Shown piece after piece: positions 63,444 through 64,000 of a stretch of DNA of 64,000 nucleotides. This DNA comes from Roseburia sp. 1XD42-69. GTDB taxonomy: Bacteria > Bacillota > Clostridia > Lachnospirales > Lachnospiraceae. The stretch spans positions 1 to 64,000 of the forward strand of contig NZ_RAZG01000009.1 in assembly GCF_003612565.1 (NCBI RefSeq), in the 5' to 3' direction. Within the stretch, counting starts at the first letter, position 1. The number at the start of each line of letters is the position of its first letter. A program made the position numbers and the translations under genes. The notes below the pieces were generated by a model. The model was not told the origin of the DNA. It made no database searches and saw only the letters and a program-made list of their open reading frames with translations.

Positions 63444-63884
63444 TCAGTAAGGAAATTTCCTCCGGGCAAATAATAAAAATTTCTGGGGCAGGGCAAAACC
63501 GAAAATAATGCCAAGGGCTATGGCCCCTGCCACCTTAAAAGTTTCCGTTCCCTTTGCCACAAAAGATTCCATGTCGCTCATAATAAAATAGTAGGAGGTA
63601 TAGTAAATGCCGGAGCCGGGGACAAGGGGGAATATCCCTGCCATAAGGTAAATTGTCACGGGATGTTTCCTGTGCAGGGCAAAAAGCCTGGCTAAAAGGG
63701 TGAGAAGCAGGGTGGCGCCTAGGGAAGATACGGCGGGGCCTGCTCCCAGTTGGGACAGGAAAAGATAGGAAAACCAGGCAATGCCGCCGTTAAGGGCTGC
63801 AAGGATACACTGGTCTTTGGGCACGCTGAACAATATGGAAAATGAGGCCACGGCAAAGGTGGCTGCAATGACTTGCAATATCAT
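63444..63884 (-). CDS. Threonine/serine exporter, ThrE_2 half
   Basis: 146 residues from ATG 63884, with CCGGGAGGTG upstream. Five hydrophobic helices are visible: ILQVIAATFAVASFSILF, then GIAWFSYLFL, ATLLLTLLARLFALHRK, YLMAGIFPLVPGSGIYYTSY and AIALGIIFGFALPQ. The PLVPGSGIYYT motif is diagnostic for ThrE_2. It pairs with the ThrE_1 half upstream, the two starts/stops overlapping as ATGA. Confidence 0.85.
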   Translation of the reverse strand: MILQVIAATFAVASFSILFSVPKDQCILAALNGGIAWFSYLFLSQLGAGPAVSSLGATLLLTLLARLFALHRKHPVTIYLMAGIFPLVPGSGIYYTSYYFIMSDMESFVAKGTETFKVAGAIALGIIFGFALPQKFLLFARRKFPY

Positions 63885-64000
63885 AAAAGGGGTACACCTC
63901 CCGGTATATATTGGTATAATATAATCATAGAACCAACCCCCACGGCAATGCACATGGCGGTTAAAAGGGCATCCAAAAGATGGATAGCCCCGGAGAGATA
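63881..64000 (-). CDS. Threonine/serine exporter, ThrE_1 half (partial)
   Basis: Only the last 39 codons are in the window: YLSGAIHLLDALLTAMCIAV followed by GVGSMIILYQYIPGG. The sequence matches the final membrane helix of the ThrE_1 domain. The stop overlaps the start of the ThrE_2 gene, so the exporter is a two-subunit form. Confidence 0.7.
   Translation of the reverse strand, partial: YLSGAIHLLDALLTAMCIAVGVGSMIILYQYIPGGVPLL

Noticed and set aside
1-64000. rRNA or tRNA genes
   Set aside because: None were recognised on either strand by eye; an unusual tRNA could be missed without a search tool.

Overview
The window looks like a chromosome segment of a spore-forming gut Lachnospiraceae (Blautia/Ruminococcus-like Clostridia). 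Support comes from a spoIIAA-spoIIAB-sigF operon, frequent TTG/GTG starts behind strong AGGAGG sites, a T-box in front of valS, a nifS-nifU pair, a GH2 beta-galactosidase behind a CUT1 sugar ABC transporter, and kduI/kduD/kdgK uronate genes. All calls come from reading the sequence; no database search was run.

Layout. 1-4.9 kb: the end of a Tn1549/Tn916-like conjugative element (two sigma-like regulators, a Cys-rich KTR protein, TnpV) with AT-rich cargo (GNAT, PhnP-like hydrolase, TetR). It abuts a sugar permease gene that has lost its 5' end. 5.7-13.4 kb: AraC regulator, lipoprotein solute-binding protein, two permeases and LacZ, a self-contained galactoside uptake and hydrolysis locus. 13.4-16.6 kb: a MATE exporter between decayed mobile-element sequence and a broken GDPD-type membrane gene. 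16.6-19.8 kb: a 46-residue membrane peptide, the T-box and valS. 20-24.2 kb: a small acidic ORF, a zinc-ribbon/TPR membrane protein, the sigma-F operon and an OGG-type DNA glycosylase. 24.2-33.4 kb: heptad-repeat protein, lipoprotein, kdgK, glycosyltransferases, a ThiF-JAMM pair and a chemoreceptor. 33.5-43.9 kb: mostly decaying genes (ABC/FtsX, fic, blaI-blaR1, rrf2, tetR, DUF4180, hydrolase, xis, int) around intact YgjP-like and nifS-nifU genes. 43.9-50.2 kb: CIRCE-controlled clpB, GNAT, AraC and LUD genes. 50.2-50.8 kb: fused fragments of a response regulator, an ABC ATPase and a histidine kinase. 51-64 kb: Rpn-type nuclease, polysaccharide deacetylase, rarA, aminotransferase, diguanylate cyclase, AraC, serine hydrolase, kduI-kduD and a split threonine/serine exporter.

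The strongest unexplained signal is a two-hairpin RNA-like motif found twice, at 8397-8470 (between the solute-binding protein and permease genes) and 17061-17148 (between the T-box and valS). Both copies sit directly behind an intrinsic terminator. Both share an outer stem, a 10-nt 5'-side bulge containing GGAA, a 5-bp inner stem with a TGAY tetraloop, then CGAG, a second hairpin and CCGATT, while the stem sequences differ but still pair. The second theme is the unusual density of internally deleted and fused pseudogenes, mainly between 34.9 and 50.8 kb.
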